DNA of 64,000 bases from the NCBI RefSeq assembly GCF_000027005.1, contig NC_012963.1, positions 2,294,001-2,358,000 on the forward strand, read 5' to 3'. The position numbers were made by a program, and so were the translations under genes. The stretch's first letter is position 1; every line of letters begins with the position of its first letter. Origin of the DNA: Komagataella phaffii GS115 (taxonomy: Eukaryota; Ascomycota; Pichiomycetes; Pichiales; Pichiaceae). The notes under the pieces are model-generated. The model was not told where the DNA came from. It did no database searches and saw only the letters and a program-made list of their open reading frames with translations. Below, in pieces: positions 36,123 through 47,600 of this stretch.

Positions 36123-36824
36123 CTAGATCAGACCAACAGCCAAAGCACCGACTAGACCAGCCAAACCTGGGATGATAACCTTGTCAGCAGCGTCGCTAGT
36201 TGGCTCGATAGAAATAGTCACACTGGAAGTAGTAGCTGATGTCAAAGAAGTACTGGAAGTAGTGATGGAACTGGTAGTTGGTGCAACACTGGTGGTTGGT
36301 GCGACAGTTGAGGAGACTTCAGACGAAGAGTGGGAAGAAGAGTGGGAAGTCGATGGCTCAACGGATGAAGAGGATTCGGTGCTGGAAGAGACTGCAGTGG
36401 AAGAGGAAGTCACGGAAGAGGAAGTCACGGAAGAGGAAGTCTCGGAAGAAGAAGATGCGGAAGAGGATGATGATGACACGGAAGACGATGATGACTCCGA
36501 AGAAGAAGACGATGATGAGGACTGAGATGAAGAGCTCTCATCAAGGTTAGCTTCAGTGCCGACACTCTCGCAAACATCTTCAAAAGACTGCAAAGCAGTG
36601 GACGACAATCCATCGGGACAGGTTGACTCCAAGCAGGCATGAATGGCTGATCCTTCATTCTCACAGATACATTGAATGTTGTTCAAGGCATCACAGTCGG
36701 ATGATTCCTTAACAACCTCGGCAGCACAGGCCAACAGGCAAGCCGGTGGAGTGGCAACAGCAGGCTTAGCGAGAGCAGCAATCAGTGAGACAACAACAGA
36801 GGTAGAAGCGAAAGTAAACTGCAT
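36123..36824 (-). CDS. CCW14: GPI-anchored CFEM cell-wall mannoprotein, Ccw14-like
   Basis: 233 residues. A signal peptide (MQFTFASTSVVVSLIAALAKPAVA) is followed by a CFEM domain with eight Cys: TPPACLLACAAEVVKESSDCD, IQCICENEGSAIHACLESTCP, DVC. The TPPACLLAC start of the mature protein is as in Saccharomyces Ccw14. The rest is Ser/Thr-rich and expected to be O-mannosylated, with a small tandem repeat. The last 20 residues, GLAGLVGALAVGLI preceded by small residues, form a GPI-attachment signal. It is a structural inner-layer wall protein; CFEM domains in other fungi can bind heme. A TATA box lies 102 bp upstream. Confidence 0.92.
   Translation of the reverse strand: MQFTFASTSVVVSLIAALAKPAVATPPACLLACAAEVVKESSDCDALNNIQCICENEGSAIHACLESTCPDGLSSTALQSFEDVCESVGTEANLDESSSSQSSSSSSSSESSSSSVSSSSSSASSSSETSSSVTSSSVTSSSTAVSSSTESSSSVEPSTSHSSSHSSSEVSSTVAPTTSVAPTTSSITTSSTSLTSATTSSVTISIEPTSDAADKVIIPGLAGLVGALAVGLI
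36406..36465 (-). repeat. 15-bp tandem repeat in CCW14
   Basis: Four adjacent units of 15 bp (plus-strand form GAAGTCACGGAAGAG): two identical, two diverged. They encode a Ser-Ser-Ser-Val-Thr type pentapeptide. Such repeats in wall-protein stalks often vary in copy number. Confidence 0.85.
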
Positions 36825-36925
36825 TCTTTCAGTATTAAACCTAGCTGGTATGAGTAGATGTGAGGAAGAGAGAACCTTGTTAGAGAAATTGGCTGTTGTT
36901 ATTTTTCAGTTTTCGCGGGTTTGAC

Positions 36926-36933
36926 TATTTATA
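36926..36933 (-). promoter_or_regulatory. TATA box of CCW14
   Basis: TATAAATA on the minus strand, 102 bp before the CCW14 ATG, consistent with a strongly transcribed wall-protein gene. Confidence 0.6.
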
Positions 36934-38193
36934 GGTCAGACTGGTCCAGATATGGCCATTGCAGGTGGAAAGGTCGTGCATAAACTATTGATTGCATCAA
37001 GCCGATGAGACTTCTGCAGGTGAGGGAGGAAATAGTGATGGGTAGAAAGACGAGGGGAGCATAGGCAGGAGCAAAAGATGGGAACAAAAGTTAGTAGAAT
37101 GTGACCTTAGTAGAGTGTGACAATGTTGGCAAGGGACTAGGCCTGCCTTTCCTAAGATTCTATCTTTCGGTTAAGTTGCTCACTGAATGGGGATCTAGAT
37201 CTTGAGAATCGCGATGGCAGCAATCCTAACAGACGGCGCAAAAATCTGTCAAGACACCCGCGACCAGGCCCTGAACATGGAGGGTCAACTTGCGGAGAGT
37301 CAGAGCTAGGCGGAGATGTATTCTACTTGGTAAATCAAGACTTGAGAGCGAGTTTTATTCGTTCAAAGGTTGATACAAATACACAGTAGAACAATGTTTT
37401 GTTAAAGTTCAAAATGGAAAAGAAATTAAACTAATCTCGGGAACACTGAAACAGGTTACTGTCCACATTACTTATGAGAGAGGATTGATTTGGTTTTGAA
37501 AAAAGAATATGTTAGTATGTAGTTATATATAATATGTGCCAGTTGCTTTAGGAAGAAAATAGTTCAGACATTCAAATAAAATGGCAACAATTTTAAATGG
37601 GGTTCATCTTTTAAATTCTCTCAACTCCAATAGGGGTTAAAGTAATAATTCAAAAAGTCAAATTTATTTACAACCGTCTCTTATGGCTACTTTAAAATCC
37701 CAAATATCAGATAAGCACTCTCTTTACCAGTTCCAATTCTATTTCATCATATATATAATCATCATATTTTCACAGGCCGTCCCTCAAAGGAAACACACCT
37801 TTCTTTTCCCCTTTCGCGTCCTTTCGTCTCATCCAACATCCACGGCCCCGCATCCACATTTCGTCCCGCTCAGTATAACTGACCGCCGCATAAATAGCCG
37901 GACAATACTTATTAGCAGGTGAAGTCGGCCTCCTAAACTCCTCATGTCCCTGTTCGGTCTCCGCTGATTCATCGTAAAACGTAATTAGCCTGATTTATTA
38001 CCATTCATTACCATTGAAGTCAATCACTTCACCTTTTGAATTCACAGCCTAGCCGCTGGTACTTTCTGGTGTCCGCCCGGTCTTTGCCAGCTTTTTTCTC
38101 CCGCGTAATATTGCACCTGCCAACCTTTTTACTCCATCAGCTCTGCAACGCCTGTGTTCCCCACTAACTTACTCCACCTTCAGATCCATTCTC
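36934..38193. other. Large intergenic region upstream of CCW14 and STE23
   Basis: About 1.3 kb, the largest gap in the window. The half near CCW14 is purine-rich and probably holds its long promoter. The 37400-37700 part is A/T-rich. The half near STE23 is pyrimidine-rich with a TATA-like CATAAATAG near 37888. A 79-codon ATG frame at 37683-37922 has no coding character. I see no tRNA or snoRNA signature. Confidence 0.5.
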
Positions 38194-41100
38194 ATGGATG
38201 TATCTAGAAAAGCACGGTTCCTCTTGCAAAACTTCCGTCCGAATTTCAGCTTCATATTCAACCGAAGTAAGTATTGTCAGCTCACCCTATGAGTAATCGT
38301 TCCGCCCCGGGGGGTGCAAAGTTCGGTTGGGCCATGAGTTCTCACCTTGTAGGTTGGACATTTGTTTCGCCTCCCTTTCAAACCCGTCCTTCATTACTAA
38401 CACAGGTCCCATAGCCAGACCCAAGCATTCATTATCTTCAAGTATGACGTATCAGATCTTAACAGAAAACGTCGTCAAACCTGATCTGGATGATCGTTCA
38501 TACAGAGTCATCGAACTCCCCAATAAACTTAGAGCATTGCTGATTCATGATCCAACTACGGATAAAGCCGCTGCCTCTCTGGATGTGAACGTTGGGAACT
38601 TTTATGATCCAAAAGATCTGCCCGGACTCGCCCATTTTTGTGAGCATCTGCTCTTCATGGGTACAGAAAAATACCCTCAAGAGAATGAGTACTCTTCCTA
38701 TTTATCTTCACATTCAGGCCGTTCAAATGCATACACCTCTTCGCAGGATACAAACTATCATTTTGAGATCGATGCCAACTTCCTAGAGGGCGCTCTGGAC
38801 AGATTTGCTCAGTTTTTCATTTCTCCCCTATTTTCCAAGAGTTGCAAAGACAGAGAAATCCAAGCCGTGGATAGTGAAAATAAGAAAAACTTACAGAATG
38901 ACGATTGGAGATTGCATCAACTTGATAAATCTATCACCTCTCTAAAACATCCTTACAATAACTTCAGCACCGGTAACATACAGACTCTGCAGGATATCCC
39001 TCAATCTCAGAATATGGATGTTAGAGACGAGCTACTGAAATTTCATGATGCGTACTACTCTGCCAACATCATGAGATTGGTTGTACTGGGGAAAGAAGAT
39101 CTGGATACTTTGACCAGTTGGACCGTCTCCAAGTTCTCTGCGATTGCCAATTCCGAAGCTTCCAGGCCTTATTTCCCTGATCCTCCCTACACTTCGAAAG
39201 AGTTGGGAATTGTGATCAAGGCTAAACCTGTTATGGATAAAAGAGTTCTGGAAATTGCGTTTCCAATACCAGATCAAGCTGAACACTGGGGGTTCAAACC
39301 TCAAAGATATTTCTCCCATCTAATCGGGCATGAAAGTAAAGGTTCTTTATTCGAACTATTAAAGACAAAAGGCTGGGCTACCGACCTTTCCAGTGGAGCG
39401 GTTAACATATCCAAAGACTACAGCACTTTTCTCATTGAAATTGATCTTACACCTCAAGGGCTATCACGCTACGAGGAGATCATTTATTTAATTTTCCAGT
39501 ATATCGAACTTCTACGCCAAACAGGCCCTCAAAGGTGGATATTCGAAGAACTGAAAGACGTCAGTTACATGAACTTCAAATTCAGACAAAAAGCTAGAGC
39601 AGCCTCCACCGTCTCATCCCTTTCCAGACAGTTACAGAAAGATGATTACATTCCAATGGAAAACATTTTGGATAATTCTGTTTTGAGAGAATGGGATGAC
39701 AAGTTAATCTCTGATTTTCTTACATATTTAACACCTGACAACTTTAGAATAATGGTAGTAGCGCCAGAATTTGAGGAGTCCGATTTACCTCTTCGTGAGA
39801 AATGGTATGGGACTGCGTACAGCGTGATTCCATTTGATCCAAATTTTTTAGATTCTTTGAAAATAGTGGAGTTGCATCCTGAATTACACTTACCCATTGC
39901 AAATGAGTTCATACCAAAAAATTTTGAGGTTAGAAAGTTTGATGTCGATGAGCCTTTAAAGACACCAAAATTGATCAAAGATTCTCCAAATTCTCGTATC
40001 TGGTTCAAGAAGGATGACCAATTTTGGGTTCCCAAAGGATCAGTGACAATAAAACTGCAATTACCAATCACTCAAGTGTCCGTTTTGAACTATTCGCTGA
40101 CCACCCTATACACTGCTTTGGTTGAAGACTTTTTGAACGACATTGCCTACGATGCAGCCATCGTTGGCCTTAGATTTACGTTAGATTCTACGACCACAGG
40201 GCTACGACTTAAAGTAGAAGGTTATAACGACAAACTGGTCAAGTTTTTGGATACCATTATTGATAAAATTATAGACTTTACTCCCACTCAAGAAAGATAC
40301 AATGTGATCCGGGAGAAAACCATCAGACAACTCAAAAATTTCCACTATTACCCCCCATTCCAAATTATAAGCCAGTATGGTTCAACTTTATTGAATGACA
40401 AGACCTACCTGAACGAGGAGACCATGAAATGCCTAGAAACGGAAATTACTTACGGTAAGCTCGTAAACTTTATTCCTACCATGTACAATGAGCTTTATTC
40501 TGAGATTCTGGTTCACGGGAACTTTGAGAGATCACAAGCTTTTGAGATTGGAACTCATTTTAAAGAAAAAATTCACAGGTTGAACAAAGCTATCGATGTC
40601 TTGGCTGAATCAGATGTTAAAACAAACAGATCTGTTTTGTTACCAACAAACCAAACATACAGATTCGACCATGAGCTTCCCGATAAGAACAACACCAACT
40701 CTTGCACCGATTATTTTATTCAGGTTGGTGAACATGCACAAGATGTAAGATTATACAACTTGTTGGCACTGTTTTCCCAAATAGTTCATGAGCCCTGCTT
40801 CAACAGATTACGTACGAATGAACAGTTGGGCTATGTTGTTTTCAGCGGAGTCAGAAAAACCAGAACTACTTGTGGATTCCGTATCTTGGTACAAAGTGAG
40901 AGAACTACCGATTACTTGGAATACAGAATTTACGAGTTTCTCAAGAAAGTTGACAGCTACTTGCTTGCTATCTCAGAAGAGGAGTTTAAAGAGCACGTCG
41001 ATGCCTTGATTTCAAAGAATTTACAAAAACTAAAGAATTTGGGTGAAGAGTATAGCAGATTCTGGAATGAAATAACCATTGGCACTTACGACTTTTTAGC

Positions 41101-41611
41101 CCATGAAACTAGCGTGAAGTATCTGAAGCAGTTTTCTAAGCAGGATGTCATTGATTTCTACCGTCAACACATCATAAATGAAAAGGCACCAAAACTGATA
41201 GTGAACTTGAAGGCTCAATCGCCTTCGCCTCAAACACCATTCAAACTTGTGAACTCGTCTGTTCTCAACTATCTATCTCAGAACGAGATCAAAGTTTCTG
41301 TTGAAGACGTGGAAGCTATTTTGACGACTCATAAAGATGAAGAATTCAAGGATAGAAAAGATATCGAGAAGTTGCTCACCAATGATGATTTCAGAGAATT
41401 GCTACCCAAAGAAACTGAATTGCAGCCATTTATTGACTATGTCTATGAGATGTTGGTTGAACCTGTTCCAAAGGGTTATCCTACAGGGTCTTTGATTACT
41501 CATATTGGATCGTGGAAGGGATCGATGGCTCTTACCCAAGCCGTTCAACCTGTCGTTCCACTCGAGACTTTTCACGACGAAAACACAATTGTTGCCCAGT
41601 CGAAACTATGA
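38194..41611 (+). CDS. STE23: Insulin-degrading-type metalloprotease Ste23, two exons
   Basis: Exon 1 (38194-38266) begins ATG GAT GTA and encodes an Arg/Phe-rich leader. A 139-bp intron follows, and exon 2 (38406-41611) continues in frame. The spliced product is 1092 residues. The M16 inverted zinc site HFCEH is at 101-105, with the third ligand in EIQAVDSENKKNLQND. The C-terminal half has GYVVFSGVRKT and HEPCFNRLRTNEQLGY. Ste23 matures a-factor pheromone and degrades peptides. The exon-1 leader has arginines and only one acid, like a mitochondrial presequence; Saccharomyces Ste23 also has such an extension. An internal ATG at 38444 gives the core enzyme (1055 residues) alone. Confidence 0.93.
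38267..38405 (+). other. STE23 intron
   Basis: 139 bp: donor GTAAGTATT, branch TACTAAC at 38395-38401, acceptor ACAG ending at 38405. The branch A is only five bases from the final G. Reading through the intron meets TGA after eight codons. Splicing joins CGA A to GT CCC (Arg-Ser-Pro) in the frame of the protease. Confidence 0.82.
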
Positions 41612-41747
41612 TTGTGGCAATGTTGTACCCAGATTTTATTTATTATCCATAATAATACTACTTATAATTTAACCGCATTCTATTCACCATAGATAAAAGC
41701 TTTGACGCGAAGCGATGCCGATGTAAGGATGTATTAGGTAATCGCAA

Positions 41748-44399
41748 ATGGAATTGGTATATTTGTGGTTTGCTTATCTCGTAAGAGCCCTGCTGCTGCT
41801 TGACCACATCACTGGTCTCACACTAAGAAAAAGAGTAATGAATGGGCCTCAGTTAGAGTCGCAGAATTACCAAGATGAGAACACTCCATTGCTGCGCCAA
41901 CATGAACGAAGTGCAGAGGAAGACACGACGAAAAGTCCCCCACTCCTGATCAGATGGTTCAATTCGGTGAAACACTGTATAGCTAGAAATCCTTACAGCT
42001 TTGCGGTAGGTTTTGCTTTTCTGGCATTTTTTGGGTTTCATCTGTGGTTGTTTGCTACTAAGGGAAGCAGTTTTTATCAGGAAGCTATGGTCGTAAACTT
42101 TCAGCATGTTACACTTGAGGAATTCACTGATAAGGGTATTAAGATATCCTTCAAAGGGTCGCTGTTCTTTGATTACAACATGATCAATAATTCGTATTAT
42201 CGTCTATATACCATTTTGATGAGCACATTAGTTGGCACAGTAAAGGTCTGTAATCCCAGTGTCTTTGACGTTTTTTTGAAGCTTGGGGATACGAAGTCTG
42301 ATAAATACCAATTTCATCGTATTTCAAACTTGCAATTACCCGAGACTGTGATTGACTTGACAGATAAAAAGATAAATGACATTGCCATCGAACAATCCGT
42401 TGATATTTTTGAGCATCCGATCAACCAATTGGGAAAAGATATACTCAGTTTATGGAGTAATCACAGTCATCCTGATGAGATTTTTTTTACCGCACGAACA
42501 AGTGGAAACCTTAACATGGCTACACTGTCACTTCATGTGGGAAATTTCAGTGTTACTCGTGATTTAACGTTGTCCTTTGACACTTCCGATGGTGATTTGG
42601 AGGAGTATATGAAGATTGACCAGATATCAATCTCCGACCAATTGGGGTCCTATCAGGTTGAAACATTGGCAACTTTTAGTCCATTAAAATACCCATTAAA
42701 AGCATCGATTCCTCATGCTTCCTTTCAAATCAGGATTTGGGATTGTGAAGAAGAAGAACTTGTACCTCTTGCTAATTTGTCGATGGATCAGGTGTTCCTG
42801 AAACCTTACGAGGAATTGATGGTTGGTTCCACTTTAACGATCAGTGAGCTGGATTCTAGGTTAACCTCAAATTGCCCGTCTACCAATATTTCGCCATTAA
42901 ATGAGTTAGTCGTCGACTATTTACGCGGTGCAAAATCGTTAATCTACTTCTGCGGTTCAACTAACACAGAAAACGAGGATATTCCAGAATGGCTTCAGTC
43001 AGTACTTGAAGGACTCGTTTTACCATTCGACTCCCGCATTATTTCCCCCCTATTAAAAAAGTTTACTCCAGACTTGGACTCTTTAAACACTACTCTGCAA
43101 CTCAAAGAGATTGGAATCCATTCAATAGATTCAGATTCCCAACCACATATAAATGCAAAGTTTTATGGTGACGTGACTTTACCAGCTTACACAAATTTAT
43201 CCAGCCTGAATATATCCGGATTTACATCCTCATTTGATGTTTCACAAGCCCACAAAAGCATTGCGAAGGTGTACATCGAAGAATGGCAGGATAGTTCTAC
43301 CACTGTTAGTGAAGACGTCCTTTATTTCCAAGGGATAATCAAGGATAGTCTGATTGACATACTTTCCCCAGAAACAATTTCTCATATGATCCAAAAATAT
43401 TTGAACAATCACTCGCAGACTGTTGATGTTGATGCAACTTTAGGGATTCAAGCACATATTCCAGTATCCGAACAGCGTCTCGAGCTTTCAGACCTTGAAG
43501 TACAACTTCCGATCGAATTGGCCGGACCTTCGAAGGATATTGACAGTGTGCTGGATCATTTGAATGTCACGGTTCTCAACATTGACGTCATCTCAACTAC
43601 CAAGGATTCCATTTTATTGCTGGTAGATGCAGACATACTAAACCCTTTCGCCAGTGGATTCAACCTCGTGAATATTGATCTGGATTTACAACTTGCATAC
43701 AATGAATCGACACTAGGCCACCTCTCCTTATTTGAGAACATTGAAAGTTCAGGAAGCTCCTGGTTCTCAGCTTCTGCGCTTTTTGACATTGATCCGAATC
43801 GATACACAATTGACAATATCCCATCATCAGATGTATCCCCAATAGAGAAACTCGAACAATTGGTCAGCGGATACCTATCTGGCGAGGAAACATTAGTAAC
43901 CATTGAAGGCCACGATAGAAGTATACCGACTTCACCTTTACTATCTCAAGTTTTGAAAAATTTATCAGTGACATTACCAATTCCACAAATTGTCTACGAA
44001 GAACACAAAATCCTATCATCAAACCCAGATTACCAATCTGGTTTTATCCTAGATTCAACGATGCATCTCATGTCATCCGAGATAGAATTTACAGTCTACA
44101 ATCCAATATCTAACTCTGAAGCATTTGTCTTGATACAGAACGCCAAAGCCTCTTATGAAGGCACTGTATTAGGATATATTGGGAGAGAACAGAGTCTTAT
44201 CATCCCACCGGGAGTAAGCACAACTCCTCGAATTCCTATCCGATATGCAACTTCCGGAATAGGAGCTGATATTTTAAGGAAAGCTGTGAACGGTGAACTC
44301 AAGGTCGACGCGCAGGCCGTTGTCGAGTTTGGTTTACAATCTTTCAAGCTTCAATTGATCTATCATGGTAAGGGCATGAGGAGTAACATTAGATTATAG
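41748..44399 (+). CDS. TAG1: Tag1-like vacuolar membrane protein
   Basis: 883 residues from the ATG at 41748. A second in-frame ATG at 41838 (MNGPQLESQNYQ, 853 residues) is perhaps the real start, since the first 30 residues are an isolated hydrophobic stretch. The cytosolic N-terminus has DENTPLL, an acidic dileucine sorting signal. One membrane helix (NPYSFAVGFAFLAFFGFHLWLF, about 80-104) is followed by a large luminal region with many Asn-X-Ser/Thr sites and repeated beta-rich (DUF3712-like) modules. This is the layout of yeast YLR173W/Tag1, a type II vacuolar protein needed to end autophagy in long starvation. Assignment is by layout and general similarity. Confidence 0.72.
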   Translation: MELVYLWFAYLVRALLLLDHITGLTLRKRVMNGPQLESQNYQDENTPLLRQHERSAEEDTTKSPPLLIRWFNSVKHCIARNPYSFAVGFAFLAFFGFHLWLFATKGSSFYQEAMVVNFQHVTLEEFTDKGIKISFKGSLFFDYNMINNSYYRLYTILMSTLVGTVKVCNPSVFDVFLKLGDTKSDKYQFHRISNLQLPETVIDLTDKKINDIAIEQSVDIFEHPINQLGKDILSLWSNHSHPDEIFFTARTSGNLNMATLSLHVGNFSVTRDLTLSFDTSDGDLEEYMKIDQISISDQLGSYQVETLATFSPLKYPLKASIPHASFQIRIWDCEEEELVPLANLSMDQVFLKPYEELMVGSTLTISELDSRLTSNCPSTNISPLNELVVDYLRGAKSLIYFCGSTNTENEDIPEWLQSVLEGLVLPFDSRIISPLLKKFTPDLDSLNTTLQLKEIGIHSIDSDSQPHINAKFYGDVTLPAYTNLSSLNISGFTSSFDVSQAHKSIAKVYIEEWQDSSTTVSEDVLYFQGIIKDSLIDILSPETISHMIQKYLNNHSQTVDVDATLGIQAHIPVSEQRLELSDLEVQLPIELAGPSKDIDSVLDHLNVTVLNIDVISTTKDSILLLVDADILNPFASGFNLVNIDLDLQLAYNESTLGHLSLFENIESSGSSWFSASALFDIDPNRYTIDNIPSSDVSPIEKLEQLVSGYLSGEETLVTIEGHDRSIPTSPLLSQVLKNLSVTLPIPQIVYEEHKILSSNPDYQSGFILDSTMHLMSSEIEFTVYNPISNSEAFVLIQNAKASYEGTVLGYIGREQSLIIPPGVSTTPRIPIRYATSGIGADILRKAVNGELKVDAQAVVEFGLQSFKLQLIYHGKGMRSNIRL

Positions 44400-44684
44400 G
44401 GCATTACCCTCCTGTAATCGCGAATAGTAGTATATATATATTTTTCCTCCCGCAAAATATTTCTTCTTCTCTTTAATCAAAAAGTACAAGAGACATTTGC
44501 CACGGCGAATTAATGTTAATTGCCAAGTTATGTTCGTTGCCATTTCTGGTCCTAGACCTAAATGATCGTCTCTGAGAAAAATTATTTTCCCATTAGGAAG
44601 TTTGAGATTTGAAATGTTGAATCTTGAATGTCGAATAATGGGAAACATTCCGTCTCTATCCTCCTTAGCAAATCTTGATCAACT

Positions 44685-47600
44685 TTAATCAAAGTTCTTT
44701 ACCATTGATATCTGAGATTTTTGCCTCTCGTTTCTGCTGATTCTAAAAAAATGATCACAAAACTCTGTAGCATTCATGTGTCTTAAGAAGTGTTCATCGT
44801 GAGTAATGACAATTAGTTGAAAGTTCTTTTGAGACATTCTTAGATGAATGATTGAATTGAGTGCCTTGGCAAGACTTTCAATATTCTCTTCATCAAGGTT
44901 TGTCGTTGGTTCATCAAGTGCTATCATGCCACACCCAACTCCAAAACATTCAGCCAATGCTAGTCTGATGATAATGCTTGCGAGTACTTTCTGGCCTGCC
45001 GAACATCTTCCTCTCATATCCAATTCCACATCTTCTTTCATCATGACTACCCTGTAATTGTAAGATCTATTGCCTTTAACTTGAGTATTCATGTCACTTT
45101 TGATCATGATTGTGTCAACATCTGTCCCACTGTACGTTCTCTTCCAAAGTTCGTCAATAATTCTATTAATCTCCTCCATTTTAATGGAATGATACTTCAT
45201 TACAGCATTGTCCAATCCCTTGGAATAAACCGAGATATCATTTGAAATGAACATTTTAGTTTGCAGTTTCAAGTATTCTTGGTAGTATTCATCTTCGACA
45301 TGTTCATAATCCCTCTTGATTTCCTCTGTTATGCTCTGAATCTGTTTCTGCAATTGGGACACTTCCCCCATCTTACTACTATGAGCGGAACTTAACCGGG
45401 AATAACTTTCTCTAAGAATGGCGGTTTCTTTTTGAAACTCCTGCCTTTTACTAGTTGCGTTCTGCCGATCAAGGGATTCAATACTCTCTTCGATCTGAAC
45501 GAGCTCCTTGTTTAGGCTTCTTAGATCCAGGTTGAATTTAATGTTTCGTTCTTCGGTATCTGCTTCGCTTAGCTGCTTTTCCAGCACATTGACTTTTTCA
45601 TGAAGTTTGTTCAACTGACCCTCTGCATCTTTGATGGAGGCTTTCAGGTGTTCACTATTCTTTTCGCATTGCCTCAAAATTGGCTCATCTTCAAGCTCGT
45701 ACTTGTTGACGAAAGAGTTTAATCGCACCAAGCTATCCTGTACTGTTTTGAACTGTTCCACGTTGCTTTGCAATTGAGTTAAAGTAGAATCTCTTTCCTC
45801 TTCAAGAGTTTTCACGTTGTCCTTAAGCTTATTCAATCTGTCTTTGGTCAGTTTCATGGATTCAAGTACAGTTTCTCCCGTTTGTTGAAGTTCGTCTATT
45901 CTAGCCTTATTCTCATCAATTCCCTTCTCCAAATTAAGTTTAATCATTAACGATTTCTCAAAATTGCTAATCAATAGACGTTTATCCTTCACATTGCCTT
46001 CAAGCATGCTTAACTCTCGATTTGAAAACTCTCTTTGTTCTTTAAGATCATCAGCTTGCCTTCTCAATTCTTTCAATTGAAAGTTTTTACCATTCAAATC
46101 CTCCTGAAGTTCAGATAAAGTCTTAGCTGGAACACCATACGCACTCAATTCAGATTCAATGGACTTGTTTTCAACATAATAATGACTCAAATCCTCTTGA
46201 AGTTTGCTAATTTCAACTACGTGTTTTCGTAGAGATTCCAGGGAGACTAAATCACTTTCAAGCTGTTCGAGTTCTGAACTTACTCTTGCCAAGTCATCAG
46301 AAACAAAAGTCTTCAACTCATTCAACTCGTCATTAGCTGAAGCAATCGAACCTTCTAAGTTCCTAAAATTGCTAATATCATCCCTGATACTCTTCAAGTC
46401 ATCCAGATCTTGCTTGATTCTATCTTTCTCTTTAGAATAAAGGTCGTCGTTGGCTTTTTCAATATTTTCTGAAATGGTTACCATTACTGGTCCAAGTTCG
46501 TCATGATTGAGCTCTCTCTTACACAAAATACAATACTGATGCTCTTTGGCAATCTTTAGTGCTGTTTCGTTAAAGTTTTTGGTGGCCCAATTCAATTTAG
46601 AATTTTGCAAAGCAATCTCGTAATCTGATTCCAAGTCTTTGACTATCGATTCGTACTCCTCTATTGGTTCATCTTCAAGAATCGATACAATTCGACTACG
46701 ACATTCCTGAAGCTGACTTCTACTTTGCTCCAGTTTCTTTTCTAATAAAGACCTATCATGATTACTCTCGTATTCGTTCTGCTTGAATGATGCAACTTCT
46801 TTCCTCTTTAAATCAGTATCTTCCTGGCGTTTTTTCAGAACCTCCAGAAACACAGGTAAGCAGTCTTCGGGGTTAAGATCTTCACCAGTGAACTCTTTAA
46901 ACTGTTCACCATAGCTTTCAACCAATTTTGAAATCGATGAGTTTCCTTTTTTGGTATTCTCCTTGAGTAAGTGTAACTTTGCCAATACTTCACCTTGTCG
47001 GTTACTAGTTATTATTTGTTTATTAATCTGGTCCAACTCGTTTTCCAGAACAAGAATTTTATCTTGATTTTGCTTCAGATCGTTATTAATTGATGCCAGT
47101 TTGTTTTCTGACCTAAGATCCTCAAGCTGTTTAGTCAGCCTCTCGATATCTTCTTTAGTTTCGTTAAACTCAGACTCGTTCGAATTGATATCATTGATGC
47201 TTTTTTGAAGAGCCTGATTTCGTTTCTTCAGACTGTTGATGTCATTTTTCAAATAGGATGATCTTTCTTCTTCCTTTCCAAGTTTACTTTCGGCCTGTCC
47301 TATTTCCAAGTTAAGATCGTGAATACGGGTGTCATAGTGTTCTGTTTGTAGATCAAGTTTCTTTTTACAGGTGGAAAAGAGGACCGATGCCTTGGAGGAG
47401 GCTTCTTCAATCTCATCTGAACTAATCGTGGTTTCGGAGATAGTCATACCAAGTAGAGACGCATTTTCTTGGATTAGTTGTATTCTTTCCTGAATATAAT
47501 TTTTATAGGTACTTTCTAAACCTCTAAGTTCTCCTTCCTTTTTAATAGTATCACTGTATTCGTCTCTCAGAGCGTTTAAAGATTCTGAGGCTTCTTTTGC

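Noticed and set aside
36172..36525. 117-codon acidic frame on the plus strand inside CCW14
   Set aside because: It is the reverse complement of the Ser-codon repeats of CCW14, which gives runs of Glu/Asp codons. It has no independent support.
37683..37922. 79-codon ATG frame in the CCW14-STE23 gap
   Set aside because: Low-complexity hydrophobic then Pro/His/Thr-rich sequence from pyrimidine-rich promoter DNA. There is no recognisable motif.
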